A DNA stretch of 64,000 nt from Cordylochernes scorpioides (Eukaryota; Arthropoda; Arachnida; Pseudoscorpiones; Chernetidae): assembly GCA_030710605.1 (NCBI GenBank), contig CP092863.1:114018010-114082009 (forward strand), read 5' to 3'. Below the pieces are notes generated by a model that was given only the letters and a program-made list of their open reading frames with translations, was not told where the DNA came from and ran no database searches. Shown in pieces: positions 41,783 through 54,123 of this stretch (position 1 is the stretch's first letter; the number at the start of each line of letters is the position of its first letter). The translations under genes were made by a program, and so were the position numbers.

Positions 41783-44700
41783 GATAGTCGACAGGATAAC
41801 CACAACGAAGAAGGTAAAAAGACTGTCCAGATAGAAAAAAGAGAAAGAGCAAAGATGGAGGAACAAGCACGCCATTCCAACGAAACGACCAAGCGATCTC
41901 CCCTCAACGACACAGCCGAAATTCCCGCAAAATAAGCCGGTGAGAAGTTACCCACCTTCGGCCTTACAACGCAACCATCCAAACGACATGCCACCATCGC
42001 CAAACAGAATCCACAAGCTTCTACAAGCTCTACATGGGACGCCTTCCACGTCATCAGAACAACAAACAAAGACCAAGTCTCCTGACTGAACAATCATAAA
42101 AACTGTGTTTTTAAAAAACTACTTAACTCTCTCCTCATGTTCACAACTTGATTCTCTATAAATTTAATGTTTATTTTCACTGAAATCATTTTAAATCAAA
42201 TTTTACCATTTTTATAGCATTTCAATTCAAATTTAAAATCTTGTACACCCTCATTTATCAATTTTTACTTTATTTTAAGCAACTTTTAAATTTTAATTCA
42301 TTACTTTCAATTTTACATGGAAAAAACTCATATTATATTTTAATTACTCGAATCCTATTTTCTAAACTCATTTGTGTGTTTCTCTTAATACCTTATTTTT
42401 ATACCAAAAACACCAATGTCTTAATTAAATACACAAAACTTTAAAAAAAGCATTGTTATGTTCACTATTTTATGTACACGCCCCATTCAAATTAAGTCAC
42501 TATCATGCCATTGCCCTTTTACAAGTATAATTTTTGCACTACCATAAGCAACGATTTAAAAAATATATTCAAATTTTAATAAACATAGGTGAAACGCATT
42601 TTTTTAAAATACAAAAATCGAAAGATACACTATCTTCAAAAGCACAACTAGAAATGTAACTGTCCTTCCCCAAAACAAGTTAAAAATTCCAACATAGCTA
42701 CACTCCCTCGTCCTTTTCTTTTTACATGCATAATTATTAATAATTCACACATCTCTCGGAACGAACTTCAACACACTCCCACATCACTTTATCCAATTGG
42801 CCGCCATCTATTAACACGCGATTTAACAATACATCCAATTTCGAGCCACACGAACTCCATATCGTCGCGAACAAAAAGATTTCGCAATTAACATGACACC
42901 TCCAGTTTCAGCCGCCATGTTGACACCAGTTTCAGTTTACCACCACCGACAAGCCTGTACTTGAAACTCGTGGCCCAGCTCGCAGGATGGATAGATTACA
43001 GCACCTAAAACTAATTGACTTACCAATAATTACCCAATTCACTTATTAATTTGAATTTTAATATTGAAATATCATTAAACTTTGTATCTTTAATTATCAT
43101 TGTGTGTTTTACAACTTTTACAGTATTTTCGCGCCCAGTGTGGAATATTTTTTTCTAAACTAGAACGCCATCTTTTATATAATGTTAGCCCTTTATTGTT
43201 ATATTACAATCATCTTCGTCAGTGCCATCCATTTTTTAAGAATCAATCAAGTTATCATTTATTTCATATTTGTATGCTATATGTCTTTGTTTTTCTATAC
43301 CCCAGCACACTCAGCCATTATAAACCATCCCCAAAGTTGAATCTATTTCTTACACGTCTCACCAACGCCAAACTCAAAAACACAACACAACATACATTAA
43401 AGATTTTACATGTTTTTTTTTATATCAACAATTAAAACAACTTGGTTAAGTCTTATAGACTTTTTTTGACGCAAAAGAAAAAACATTCTCTACATATCAC
43501 CATGAACATGTCAGTTCACGTATTCCCAGTTTCAGAGAGACATAGAAACACCGATGTTTACCAAAGGGAAATGACCTAGTTACACACCACAGTTGTAACT
43601 TTTCTTCAAAAGAGACAATTTTTGTTCCATTTTTCACCACTTAACACACACACACACACACACACATTTATCTAATCATTAGTAACCTTTAATTATATTA
43701 TAACTTTGTATAAAATCTTGAATAATTATTTTTATAATTTACTTTTCAATTATATAATCAAATTTTTATTCCAACATTATTTTAACAACTTTATTTTAAC
43801 AATTTTATTTTTATGATATTATTTTAGTATGACAAAACATTTATTTGTTTCAATAATCATTTTTAATTCATTATTATATCTTTTATATATTACATGTTTG
43901 ATCTTATCCACTTACATTTTTTTTATCCGCAATCATATTTCTATCTTTTTATTCACTATATTTTTGTTTAAATAACTTTATTATATGACAATTTTTATTT
44001 ATTATCAACTATCGGGCATACAACAATCGTTTTCAACAATCCTACTCACTAATCACTTCCCTATACTTTTTCAACACTATCTATTTCAGCCGTTGCTTCA
44101 AACCATCGTAGAAACGACAGTACTGCTTGACAATTTTTTTCTTTTTGATTTCGTAATTCAACAAACTCTTTGAACACAGTTCCCCAGAATTACAAGTCTC
44201 GACTTCTGGTCTGAACACGTTTCAAAAGTTTATTTCATTTCATCCGCAGAGCACATCACCAACGCATGCACAAAGCGTTCACATTTTTCAATTTTCAATT
44301 TTTTTTTCAGCTCTAGCGGACCACAATCAACCTTTGATTTCAAGTCAAGTCAGACCACCTACTGTCGCTACAACAATTCTACTTATCGCATGGCTCTACC
44401 ACCCCTTTCAATCATATTAATTCTTTTCTTCAACAACTTTTCAACCCAATAACCCTACAATTGTGACAAAGCACTGTAAACTTATACAGGATCACAGGTG
44501 AAACATTGCCTAGGAAGACGCACAAGTCTATATCCTCGCTTTGCACCTGGATCTCAGTATTTGATTGTCTGTGCAACACATACAATTGCATATTCTTCAA
44601 CCCCTAACCCTTTCCAACGCCCGCCAACAATCTCTTAGAACATCATCATTAATTTTTATCAAACAAAGGTTTTATCTACTTTTCTCTTTTATAATGAATA

Positions 44701-44888
44701 TCATAACTTTTAAATTAAACATAAGTTTTATTTTTATAATTTTCAGATATATCCAAATAAACATCTTGTTATAGCCCTTTACCCCCACAGTTTTAATTAA
44801 TTAAAAGACATTTTAATTACTTACCTGTGTTAGAGAGGCTTTACCCGCTTAAACCCGGATAAACCCTTTCACTCCCGGGGCCCATCTA
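41783..44888. other. Interior of the LARD-like element
   Basis: Low in G on the plus strand, with short frames only; the 74-codon frame at 41711-41935 straddles the LTR end and has no recognised homology. A (CA)n tract is at 43645-43665. 44860-44885 carries TTTACCCGCTTAAACCCGG just before the 3' LTR; there is no clear polypurine tract. Confidence 0.5.
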
Positions 44889-45599
44889 TGATAATTTAAA
44901 CCAACAACCATATATTAATACTTATAACAAGATTGTTATGTTGTATATAGAAACAAATCTATAAATAATTATACGCATAATTGACATGTGTCCTTGCATC
45001 ACCATATGTAATGTACTGAGGATGAATAAATAAAACTATATAATAGATTAAAAGCTGAGTTAAGAGCAAGATTGAATCACAAAGTAACTTCTAAAAATAA
45101 AGTGGTAGCCGACAGGTAGGCGCCAGTGTCCGGTGGCCAACGACACGTGTGACACGTGCATGACCCAATTCTCGTAGTATAAAAAGGCCCGGTTAGCAAC
45201 AGACAGTCAGTCTTCCAGTGAGTCGTCACCATCAGCGCGTCGCCGGTTGTCTCCAAGTTCCACCTCATTCACCATGTAGCCAGTAAGAACTCTAATCTAG
45301 CTCCATCTTGCTCTTGGCTCGACTTTTTATCTGTTCTTGGAACTTTCCTTCTACAACTGTGTCGCTTCGTTTTGTGTGTGTGGACATTCCCCAGTTTTCC
45401 ACTCTGCCTCGACCACGACTGCCTGTACCCTGTGAGAACTGTTAAAGATCCTACAAGGTGCAGAGAGGTACTGGAAAATTCTCCACGCCCTGACTGTCCC
45501 TCGCGGTTACTACAGGTTTGACCCTCGGTTGCATCATCTTATTACAGAGTGTCGACGAGGTACTACAAGAGTCAACCAGAACTTCAACATATTATTACA
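44889..45599 (+). repeat. 3' LTR of the LARD-like element
   Basis: 711 bp, near-identical to 41071-41782; differences include AACCATAT for AACCCTAT near the start and AGAGTCAACC for AGAACACAACC near the end. Confidence 0.85.
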
Positions 45600-45607
45600 T
45601 ATATATA

Positions 45608-45693
45608 CTAGCCGAATGACCCGGGCAACGCCCGTGTTTTACCCGATTGAATGTTTTTATTCAAATACTATTTGTTACAATTATAAATTGGCG
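45608..45693 (-). mobile_element. Helitron family II 3' end fragment
   Basis: CTAGCCGAATGACCCGGGC at 45608 onward is the reverse of the family II terminus seen at 52651 and 57353. The sequence matches that family up to AAATTGGCGCC (about 45693), where a MITE-like palindrome begins. Confidence 0.75.
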
Positions 45694-45694
45694 C

Positions 45695-45841
45695 CTTAAA
45701 TAAATGCATATATTAGTTAATAACTATAGCCTATGTGCTTTATCTGTCTATGTACTGTTGGCTTCCGTAGGCGTCTCTTACTGGGAAAAAGAAAGAGAGG
45801 ATTCCATTTAGTTATTAACTAATATATGCATTTATTTAAGG
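45695..45841. mobile_element. MITE-like element with 31-bp TIRs
   Basis: CTTAAATAAATGCATATATT on the left and its reverse complement on the right extend to 31 bp without mismatch. The ~85-bp interior has no coding. It interrupts the Helitron II fragment. Confidence 0.7.
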
Positions 45842-46286
45842 AGCGAGCCGCTCCAACACAATAGTTACAAAAACCAAAAAGCGAGTGGGGGGAGGGGCAT
45901 GATGGGGGGGGCAAAGGTGACGTGATCGTAGCCAACCAATAGGAGAGCGCCATTCCAAAAAAAAAAGCAAACGGTGACAGAGATGAAGAATTAAGAACGC
46001 ATGACGCTCGTAACTGTATATAGAATACGAGCTAGAGGGCGGGAAAAGTTCTATCTATGCAATTAATATCCTTATTGAAATGGTGGCTCCATCTGTCGAC
46101 AGTTTTATGAAATATTTTTCATTCCTAGCAAAACTTTATATTTTGTTTCCTAAATAAAAACACTTACGTCGAATTTTTTTCTTTTTTTTTTTTTTAACTT
46201 TTTAAAATTTAATTTAATATAAATAATAAATTTATATGGAAAAAGTTAACACACACCCCCTTTTTGAGAACTACTTTAACAAAAAA
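45842..46286. other. No gene seen
   Basis: Contains a GC patch and a G-rich run (about 45890-45915), then T-rich sequence. No coding homology. Confidence 0.4.
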
Positions 46287-47040
46287 AATGTACGCTCATG
46301 GACCTAAATTTAGCATATGCAAGGCATGATAATAAAATTCGGGGAATTGGGTCATAAAAGATTTATTAGATGAATATATACAAAAAATGGTTAATATTCC
46401 TCAAAATACTGTCCGAGGGAATCTATACAGCGTTTCATTCTTTTTTCCCAGTTCCGGAAGAACCCAGAAATTTCGTCAGAAGTAATGCCCCTCAAAACGC
46501 TCAGAGATTTTTCCTTTATGGCATTAACGGTATCAAATCTATGTCCTTTTAGAACTGACTTAATTCTAGGAAAGATAAAGAAGTCATTTGGTGCTTCTTC
46601 TTCTTCTTTCTTATCACCACTCAATCATATAAGGGTATCAAGCTTGTAAAGCTTAAGACTTGACAACCATCATGACTGGGTGAAGTAGAATGCGTCTGCC
46701 TTTGTCATTAAGACTGGGAGCACTACTCAGTGGCAGGCCAACTTAGCTCCAAAAGAAATGGCCGCCTCTGACATGAGGAACAGACACCATGTACAGCCAC
46801 TCCTAACATGGAGTACAAATGCTGCTCATTCTGTATCCCTGGAGCCCTTACAGGGTACTATCAGCCGGGCCAGCTGAGTCCAGGTTTTTTAGCGAGCTTG
46901 TTACTGCTCCCCCTCCTCCTTTTTCATCCGGGGCTTGGGACCGGCAAAGACGGAGTTATTTGGTGCTGAATCAGGCGAGTACGGGGGATGAGGCATTGTC
47001 AACATGCTATTTTGTATATTGGGATTCAGACAATAGTAGA
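46287..47040 (-). pseudogene. mariner remnant split by an R-repeat
   Basis: The minus strand of 46391-46595 encodes the C-terminal third of a mariner transposase: PNDFFIFPRIKSVLKGHRFD, NAIKEKSLSVLRGI, FFRNWEKRMKRCIDSLGQYFEE. The preceding PHPPYSPDSAPNDFF motif, with the third catalytic Asp, continues on the far side of the R-repeat (46968-47005). Upstream transposase sequence is missing and is replaced by sequence resembling the 76-bp unit (GTATATTGGGATTCAGACAA). The outer end TACGCTCATGGACCTAAATT resembles the MITE ends at 34265 and 35513. Confidence 0.75.
46596..46957 (-). repeat. R-repeat, best-defined copy (362 bp)
   Basis: Bounded by ATTTGGTGCT at 46586-46595 and 46958-46967, a 10-bp target duplication inside the mariner remnant. 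In sense it runs from AACTCCGTCTTTGCCGG to a GAAGAAGAAG tail. No clear tRNA, 5S or 7SL head is visible; GGTCCCAAGCCC is a weak B-box-like match. It may be a SINE or the fixed 3' portion of a LINE. Confidence 0.88.
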
Positions 47041-48321
47041 GGCATAAGAATAATTTCTTTGATAATTGGTAGCCAGGCTTAAAGTGTAACTATTACAAGA
47101 TTACAGTGTAATATTTGTAAAATATATTTTTTAAACTTGCAGTTTCAGTCGTTTATATCATTTCTATCATCAGCGTACTATATTGAGCTTGATAGTATGG
47201 GCAGTATGCGTTCAGTGTTCCAGGAACCTGCACTACCTTTCTATCGTTAGAAATGTTCCATTACAGCAAATGTTTGTTTTATTGAGACTTCCAAAGATAT
47301 ATTAAGATGTGATGTACTCCAGTACATTGAATTTTATTTTAATTTTAGAAAAAAATCCCATATAACTACCAGGTCAACGACGATGTCCTTTGAACGACAA
47401 TGCCAAGTTAGCGGCAACGTCTTTTTAACGACCATTATTATTATTATTATTATAATGATTGTTATGTACTCTTCTACCTGATATTCAATAAACTTAGGTA
47501 GTGTAGTTTCTATTAAAAGAGATTGTATGCTACTGTTATATATTTGCATAATATTTTACTATTACAGAATTATCATAAGAACTAAAAACATGAATATCGG
47601 AATTTAGTCTTGCCTTCGCCCGCACAAATCTCAGTGGAGATTTTTCCGGGCACACTGTAGCTGGAACGAAATGGGTTTCAGGGATGGACAGGTCCGTCAG
47701 GGGATGGAGATTGGCCAAGGGGCAATGCTCGGGCTAAAGAAGTCAGGACTGTTACCCCCTGAAGCTGTTTGATAACATGTTTAAAATTTCTTGTTCAAAG
47801 ATGATTTTAATGGCAGGTTTGAGTAGTTGAATATACATATATTTACAAGTATAATGTTTGGCATGGGAGAAGGCATCTTTTATTTTTTTTTGTTATGTAT
47901 ATATAAGTCTTTGTTTTGAATTATATTATTTGGGAAAATTCCTCTTTATAATCTCCCATGCTTGTACATATTCCATTAAGGTAGAAAAGTGGGTGTGAGA
48001 GTAGAAAAAATCTATGTACATGGTAGTTTATATGGTTATTACAATGTGTATTAATAGTGAGGCATATTTACATTTGTATATACAAGATTATTGATTTCAG
48101 TGTATGAGGGTGTATCTATGGTTGATTGGTGCATTGAACATTAATAGGTGGTGATGAATATGCATGACTATGGGGAGGCGAATGTTGAAAAGGTGTATTG
48201 GGGGAATCTGTTAGTGGGTTAAAGGTCATGGATGTGGATTGTTGTAGCTAGTGCGATTTTCAAATGTAGGTGTAGGATGGGAGTTGTAAGGAGAGGTTTT
48301 ATAGATTGGGCTCGTATCTGA
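47041..48321 (-). other. No gene; probable LINE 3' UTR in the right part
   Basis: The right half follows the stop of the LINE pseudogene (48322) and is probably its 3' UTR, but I could not locate the tail or a target duplication. (ATT)n occurs at about 47426-47451. The left half shows nothing recognisable. Confidence 0.35.
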
Positions 48322-51198
48322 CTAATCAGGTTCTGAGGTGCTTATTTCGGAGTCAGTCTGGGGCGGTTTGTTTGAGGGTAAGAATCTTTCACAGCTGTGT
48401 GCGAAGGTGAGCACTGACTTCCACATTTTCTTGTTGGAAAATAATATTTTGGTAGTGTTGGGAATTTACCCTATTTGTTTCACACAGTTAGAGAATAGTA
48501 TGGATCTATGGTTATCTAATGGCGGACATTCTAGGAAAATGTGTTCTGTTGTTACGGGTGGTCCGCCACAGTGTCTACATGAAGAACGGTCATGTTTAGA
48601 TTTACTGTGTTTGTTAGCACCTATCCATGTGTGGCCTGTGATGAAACCTGTGGTGATGGCTGTGTCAGGTGTTATATGTTTGTGAGTGGTTTTGAGGGAA
48701 ATGGGTGTCATGCCAAGGTTGCTGAGTATAGTGGGGTTGGATGTCGTGAATTCGTCTTCCCAGGCTTTCCATTGTTTGGATGAGAGGAAGTTTATTTTTG
48801 TTTTTTTCGAGGCCAGTTTGTATTTAGGGTTAGTGAGATTTGTAGCTGCCCCTATCTTTGCTAGAGCATCGGCTCGGCAGTTGCCCTCGATGCCAGAGTG
48901 TCCCCTTACCCAGTGGAGTGTTATTTTGCGTGTGGGAAGTAGGTCGTATAATAGTATCTGACATTTGTGGACAATGGGGTGTAAGCATCTGTGCCTTGAA
49001 AGGGAGCATAAGAGGGATAGGCAATCTGAAAAAAATGCCTATTGATAGGTTTTGATCCACGGTACGGATGTCTTTTAGTGCTGTAAGTAAAGCGAAGCTT
49101 TCTGTCTGAAATACTGTGCAGTGTTTGGATAAGGATAAGGAAGATTCTAGGCAGGGGATGGAGGGTATGGATGAAGATCTAAATATTCCTGAGCCAACCC
49201 CGGAAGAGGTTTTGGAGCCATCTGTGTAGTATGATATATCCGGGGTGGACTCCGGAATCAGGGAGTGAGATAGGTCGAGGAGAAGGTGTGGTTGAGGGTA
49301 GCTATAAGGAATTGGGGGGTGTTCAGCCTTAAAAGGGAGGGAATGGGAGGGATTGTAGAGGGAAGAAAGGAGTTTTAGCTTATGGTCAATAGGTAGGACT
49401 CGCAAGAGGGCAAAAGAGGTTAAAGTGGGCACTGTGCGAAATCCGTGTATTGCGTTAATACAGAATTTACGCTGAGTAGAACGTAAACGGCTTCTGCCTG
49501 CAGTGGTGTCCGCTGCTTCCGCCCAAATTGGTGCTGCGTATGTAAGTGTTGGTTCAATGACGGAGTGGTAAAATAATTTTATAGCCCTATAACCGAATCC
49601 AAAATAGCTGTTTGCACAAGAGCGAAGTCGGGGAAAGAGTTTGAGAATTTTTTCACAAATATTATTGAGGTGAGGAGAGAAGGAGAAGCGAGAGTTAAAA
49701 TTAACACCTAGGATAGTTATGTCTTTGACGCATGGAATAGTGGAGTTCTGAATATGTATTGTAGGTTCGCTGCAGAAAATGGGGAGTATTGAAGATTTGC
49801 TAGGGGATAGAGTAAGCTTGTTGTCCAGGCACCATTCGATTATAAGGTTAATGGATATCTGTGCAATATTTTTTAGGTTATTTGGGTCTCCATGTATGAT
49901 GAGTTGCAAACCATCAGCAAAAGCTTGGGCATGCACACCGGGTGGGAATGGAAGTGATAGGATTGGGTCGAAGAAGATATTCCAAAGAATGGGACCGCTC
50001 TTAGAACCCTGGGCACATCCTCTCTTAGGAGAAGTTGTGCAAGAGAATCCTCTGTATTCTAGCGTAACTTGGCGGTTGTTGAGGAAGGAGGAAAAAATTG
50101 AAATAAAGGATGGAGAGAGGCCTATATTAGAAAGTCTGGATATTAGAACCGGGTGCCAGAGGTGGTCAAATGCGGATTTTATGTCAAGGTTTATTAGTAG
50201 ACAGCATTGGAGGCGAGTTTTCGCATCAGAGATTTGAGTTTTTAAGTTAAAAAGGGCATCGGTGGGTGATTTCCCTCTACGGAAGCCTAATTGGAGGGGA
50301 TGAAGAAGATTGTTGTTTTCAAGTAGATGAGATAAACGGTGGCAGAGGAGACTCTCGAATATTTTGCTGAAGGCAGAAAGAAGGGTAATTGGGCGGTGGC
50401 TGGAAGTGAAATCACCGTCTGAGTGCGGTTTGGGGACGAGTGCGAGTCTACCTATTTTCCAAGCAGTGGGGAAGTGTCCGAGGGTTAGGCAAGAATTGTA
50501 TTGGAGCAGAAAGAAGTCATGGAATGAGGAGATCATCCACTTGTCAAATTTGCCAGGGATATGGTCTGGGCCCGGTGCTTTCCTGGGTTTTAGGGAGGAG
50601 TATGCAATGCGTAATTCGACTGATGTAAAAGGTGGGTCAGGGTGAGATTTAGGAAGATGACGGGGTGTTGAGTAGTGGAAGTGTGCTGGTCTAGTATCTG
50701 GGGGTGGATTGAAGAAGAAGGTGTTTAGTATGGAGTTGAGATATTTCGGGACTGAGTGGGAGAGGAGGTTCTTTTCAAATGAGGTGGAAGAGAGGGGGTT
50801 TGGGTTTTGGGAGCCTTTCTTAATGAATTTGTGTAGGCTTCCCCATGGATCGTTTACGAAGGAGCCACTTAACATTCTGAAGTCCCTTCTTTTGGCTTTT
50901 TTGCATTCTCTGTAAAACCAAGCTCTCATATGGAGGAAATCTTTGTGGACCTGATCTCTGTTGGGGGGGGGGGGGGGGGGGGGGGGGTTGAGGGATTTGT
51001 ATAACCTACGAAGTTTTTTTGCTTCACTTTTTAAATGTTGTAAAAATGGTGACCACCATGTAGCTGGGGCAGGGTGACTAGGTTTTTTGGGTATCTGAGT
51101 AGGATTATCTGTGCATGCGTCGGAGATGGAGGTGTGTAGTTTTCCTATTACCGAGTCTAGATCAGAGGATGAGGAGCTTGAGATAATGAATATCTCAC
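48322..51198 (-). pseudogene. 5'-truncated LINE ORF2 (RT plus RNase H), frameshifted
   Basis: The long segment 48830-51229 encodes RT: LKPRKAPGPDHIP, SSHRPITLLSAFSKIFE, INLDIKSAFDHLWH, GCAQGSKSGPILWNIFF, with the catalytic box as FADG instead of FADD (49910-49918). RNase H follows with YYTDGSKTSSGVG and FQTESFALLTAL. An A run near 49030 shifts the frame; the rest of RNase H (HWVRGHSGIEGN), a CRHCGG..TTEHIFLECP knuckle and the stop at 48322-48324 lie in the other frame. No endonuclease is present. An RNase H domain after RT points to the I-type LINE group. Dead by truncation, frameshift and the loss of a catalytic Asp. Confidence 0.85.
50963..50987 (+). repeat. Homopolymer (G)25
   Basis: Twenty-five consecutive G on the plus strand, encoding a run of prolines in the LINE frame on the minus strand. 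Such runs are prone to slippage and to assembly error. Confidence 0.9.
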
Positions 51199-51518
51199 GC
51201 CATATATTGATTACATCACGCAACAACAACCAAGTCCTTGGTCAAAACCATATATACATATTATATATTGCAGTGATAAAAATAATTTTGTGTTTATTTA
51301 AGAATTTTATTTTTCAAATCGATTCACTTTAGAATGATGATAAAGATACAATTATAATAAATAATATTTATTAAAGCATCCTTCATTGTGGGAAAACATT
51401 CTCTTGAAGAGAACCTATGCGAAGCCAGGTCATCCCTATATCCCTATATATATAAAAGTCAGTGTATGTGTGTTTGTTTCTATGTCGGCTATACACGTCC
51501 ACAATATGTAACTAATAT

Positions 51519-52016
51519 TTTATTTATAACTTAGACCATAGATCCTTAATAGTACAGCACATAAACGAAACTGGCCATTCCTTCAACATTACATCACCGA
51601 AAATTCACTATTCCAATATTGCCAACAAACACCAAAGACTAATCATTGAATCTATCCTATCAAGCAAATTCCATAGCCTCAATAGAAAAATTGATTTACC
51701 TGAAATTTACAATGTAATATTCCCTGCAGCCACCAAACCCCCCTCAGTATCATGAACTCTGCGATTCAATAAATGATCTCTTATTTCCGATATTTCAAAG
51801 GGCTAAACGGCCATCTTTTTCAAAGATCTCATCCCCTCCCGCGGCAAGCCTCGCATTCACTCGAGACTCAGGCGTCTCACAAATGTATTTATAGTTTAGA
51901 TCCGAAAACTTTAGTAGCTAATAGAATTTTTCCTGTCGAAGGGCGGTTGAGCCCGAAAGCTTGAAATAAATGTATTTAAAAGAAACTTATCCCTCAAGCT
52001 TATTGATTTAAACACA
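51519..52016 (+). mobile_element. Penelope-like element 3' fragment
   Basis: 498 bp bounded by ATGTAACTAATAT at 51506-51518 and 52017-52029, a 13-bp duplication of Helitron sequence. It holds the end of a Penelope polyprotein and about 260 bp of 3' UTR with the GGGCGGTTGAGCCCGAAAGC hairpin motif. Confidence 0.85.
51522..51755 (+). pseudogene. Penelope GIY-YIG endonuclease C-terminus
   Basis: About 75 codons ending at TGA (51753-51755). The pattern LIVQHINETGHSFN, then KIHYSN, then HQRLIIESILSS and a conserved Asn (HSLNRKIDLP) matches the C-terminal half of the GIY-YIG nuclease that Penelope elements use for insertion. The RT and the GIY-YIG motif proper are missing through 5' truncation. Confidence 0.8.
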
Positions 52017-52812
52017 ATGTAACTAATATGACTGAAATTTTAACAGTATATATAGTAGAAGCTGTAAAAACTTATAGTGAAAATTTCAGGTCTCTATCCC
52101 GAATATTATTCGAGTTATTTGCAAATTGCGTTGCAAATTTGCCTTTTCGCTCGCAAGCAGCGCCTCTAGCGGTGAAGATGGGAAGTAATATCAGCTGACC
52201 TAATGTATATGTAAAACGTGTTTTGACAGGACATAGAGAAACATTTGGAAGAGATATTTATCGGAATTTTAGCCAATAAAAATGAAATTGACAGGTTCTG
52301 GGCAAAAATAGTTGTTTTTTAGTCAGAAAATGATGATGACAATATTGCTGTATCATATTTATATCGGCAATTTTATCGGGAAAAATTCCAAAAAGCAGGA
52401 ACCACGGGTGAAGCCAGTTCATTTTTAGTATGCAGGAACAAAATTCTAACATTAAAAAAATCATTCGAGCAGAAGACACAAAAAGCCAGATCATCTCTCT
52501 ATAAAAATATCGCTTCTCAGACACAAAGTTTGGAGCGGGACGTTTCACAAGAGTGACATCCACGGCGCCAATTTATAATTGTAACGAATAGTATTTGAAT
52601 AAAAACATTTAATCGGGTAAAACCCGGGCGTTGCCCGGGTCATTCGGCTAGTCTATTATATATATAATACCGTAACAGAGTTTTCCATTGTAAAGTCCTG
52701 AGCTATCTCCTCCGAAGATTCTGAACTACACATAACGATCTATATTCGTCACCTCGACATTCCACTCTAGAGAAACTTGCCAACATTGTTGTATTGTGCT
52801 GTAAAAAACAAT

Positions 52813-52820
52813 ATCATACG

Positions 52821-52859
<39 letters not shown>
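52813..52859. repeat. (AT)n microsatellite
   Basis: About 23 AT dinucleotides near the 5' end of Helitron III, absent from the other copy. Confidence 0.85.
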
Positions 52860-52861
<2 letters not shown>

Positions 52862-54123
52862 AAAATTTTCGTTATTTTTTTCTTCATATGATAGGCCTGT
52901 TTTTATTTTCCTAATGTTAACAGTTATTTTTATTTTTTAATTTAATCTATTTTACAATCGTAGATTTTTTGCATTTATCATCATCAATTTTTTTGTTTTG
53001 AAATGCGTTCTTTTGTCTTATTACTACAACCAATCGTGATGAAACTTTGGGAAGATGTTTAGTATACTACCGGGATGGTTTCTGGCTAATTACTCTTTAG
53101 AGATAACCTTTCGTTGCATTTTTATTTACGATAAAACGTAGATTCACTCGCAATCAGCGCCCCCTCGCGGCAGACGTATGGCCTTAAATAGCCTCGCATG
53201 ATCTTATTTGTAACGTCAAGCTTAGCCTATATGTTAGGTACGCAGCTTCGTAACCCCGCAACCTAGGTTCGAGGCTCAGCGTGGGTGTTTTTTTTTTCAT
53301 TTCTTTTATATTATTGTAGCAAATTATTAAAAAATATTATTTTATTTAAAATGTAGGCTTTTTAAAATAAAAATTAACATACACAATTTTTTAATAATAT
53401 TTGTAACAAACCTAGGTTCGAGGCTCAGCGTGGGTGTCTTTTTTTATTTTCGTTTCTTTTATATTATTGTAGAAAGGTCTGTTTTTACAGCATTATTATA
53501 TTTTGATTGGTTTATTTTAAATATGTTTGTTATGATGGCTCTATGTAATACTAATTAGAGCACATTTTACATTTTAAACACCTAAGCCCCCCTCTTTTTA
53601 ATATTGTAGCAAAGTATTAAAAGTATTATTTTATTTTAGATGTTTGCCATGAAACTTTGGGAAGTTGTTTAGTATACTATCAGGACGATTTCTGGCGAAT
53701 TATTTTAGAATACTATTTATAACAATAATTATAGCGAAATTAAGACATAGTGATTATATTCTGTGTTTGTGCATATATAAATATTTTACAGAAAATGTGA
53801 GAACGTTCTTTTTTGCAGTATCTTTCATAATGCCTGATTTGATTACTTGATCTGTTATAGTTTTGCATTTGAATTTAGCTCCATTTTTGTGTCTGTCGTT
53901 TTTTTTTCTTCTCATAAATAGGCTGATGCTGTATTTGTCTACTCAATTGTTGCTTTTTGTGTCTGGTTTCTTTTTTGCAGTATTTTTTTGGAATCCTTTT
54001 TTTTTTCATCAATTGTTTCCTCACATGCTTGGAATTTTCTTTTTATGCCTGTCCTGGCTTTCAGTTTTATAGTTTTCCTCTGCTTGGTTCTTATTTTACC
54101 TTTTTTTTTTCAGCGTCTTCTGT

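Larger units (their letters stand above)
41071..45599 (+). mobile_element. Non-coding LTR retrotransposon (LARD-like)
   Basis: Two direct repeats of about 711 bp (41071-41782 and 44889-45599), starting TGATAATTTAAACC and ending ATATTATTACA (TG...CA), enclose 3.1 kb. TATA stands next to each end and is a possible 4-bp target duplication, though the flanks are AT-rich. The interior (41783-44888) has no recognisable gag or pol on either strand and is strongly C/T-biased on the plus strand. LTR identity of about 99% suggests a recent insertion, so the proteins must have come from another element. A convincing primer-binding site was not found. The right end sits at a Helitron 3' end (45608). Confidence 0.78.
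51441..52651 (+). mobile_element. Helitron family II, with a Penelope insert
   Basis: Starts TCCCTATATATATAAAAG after an A and ends with the hairpin ACCCGGGCGTTGCCCGGGT, ten bases, then CTAG (52648-52651). Next base is T, which is also the first base of the following Helitron. The interior matches 56817-57353 apart from the Penelope-like insert at 51519-52016. Confidence 0.85.

Noticed and set aside
43100..43435. 111-codon gene in the LARD interior
   Set aside because: Composition follows the T/C bias of the region; no recognisable domain and no counterpart elsewhere.
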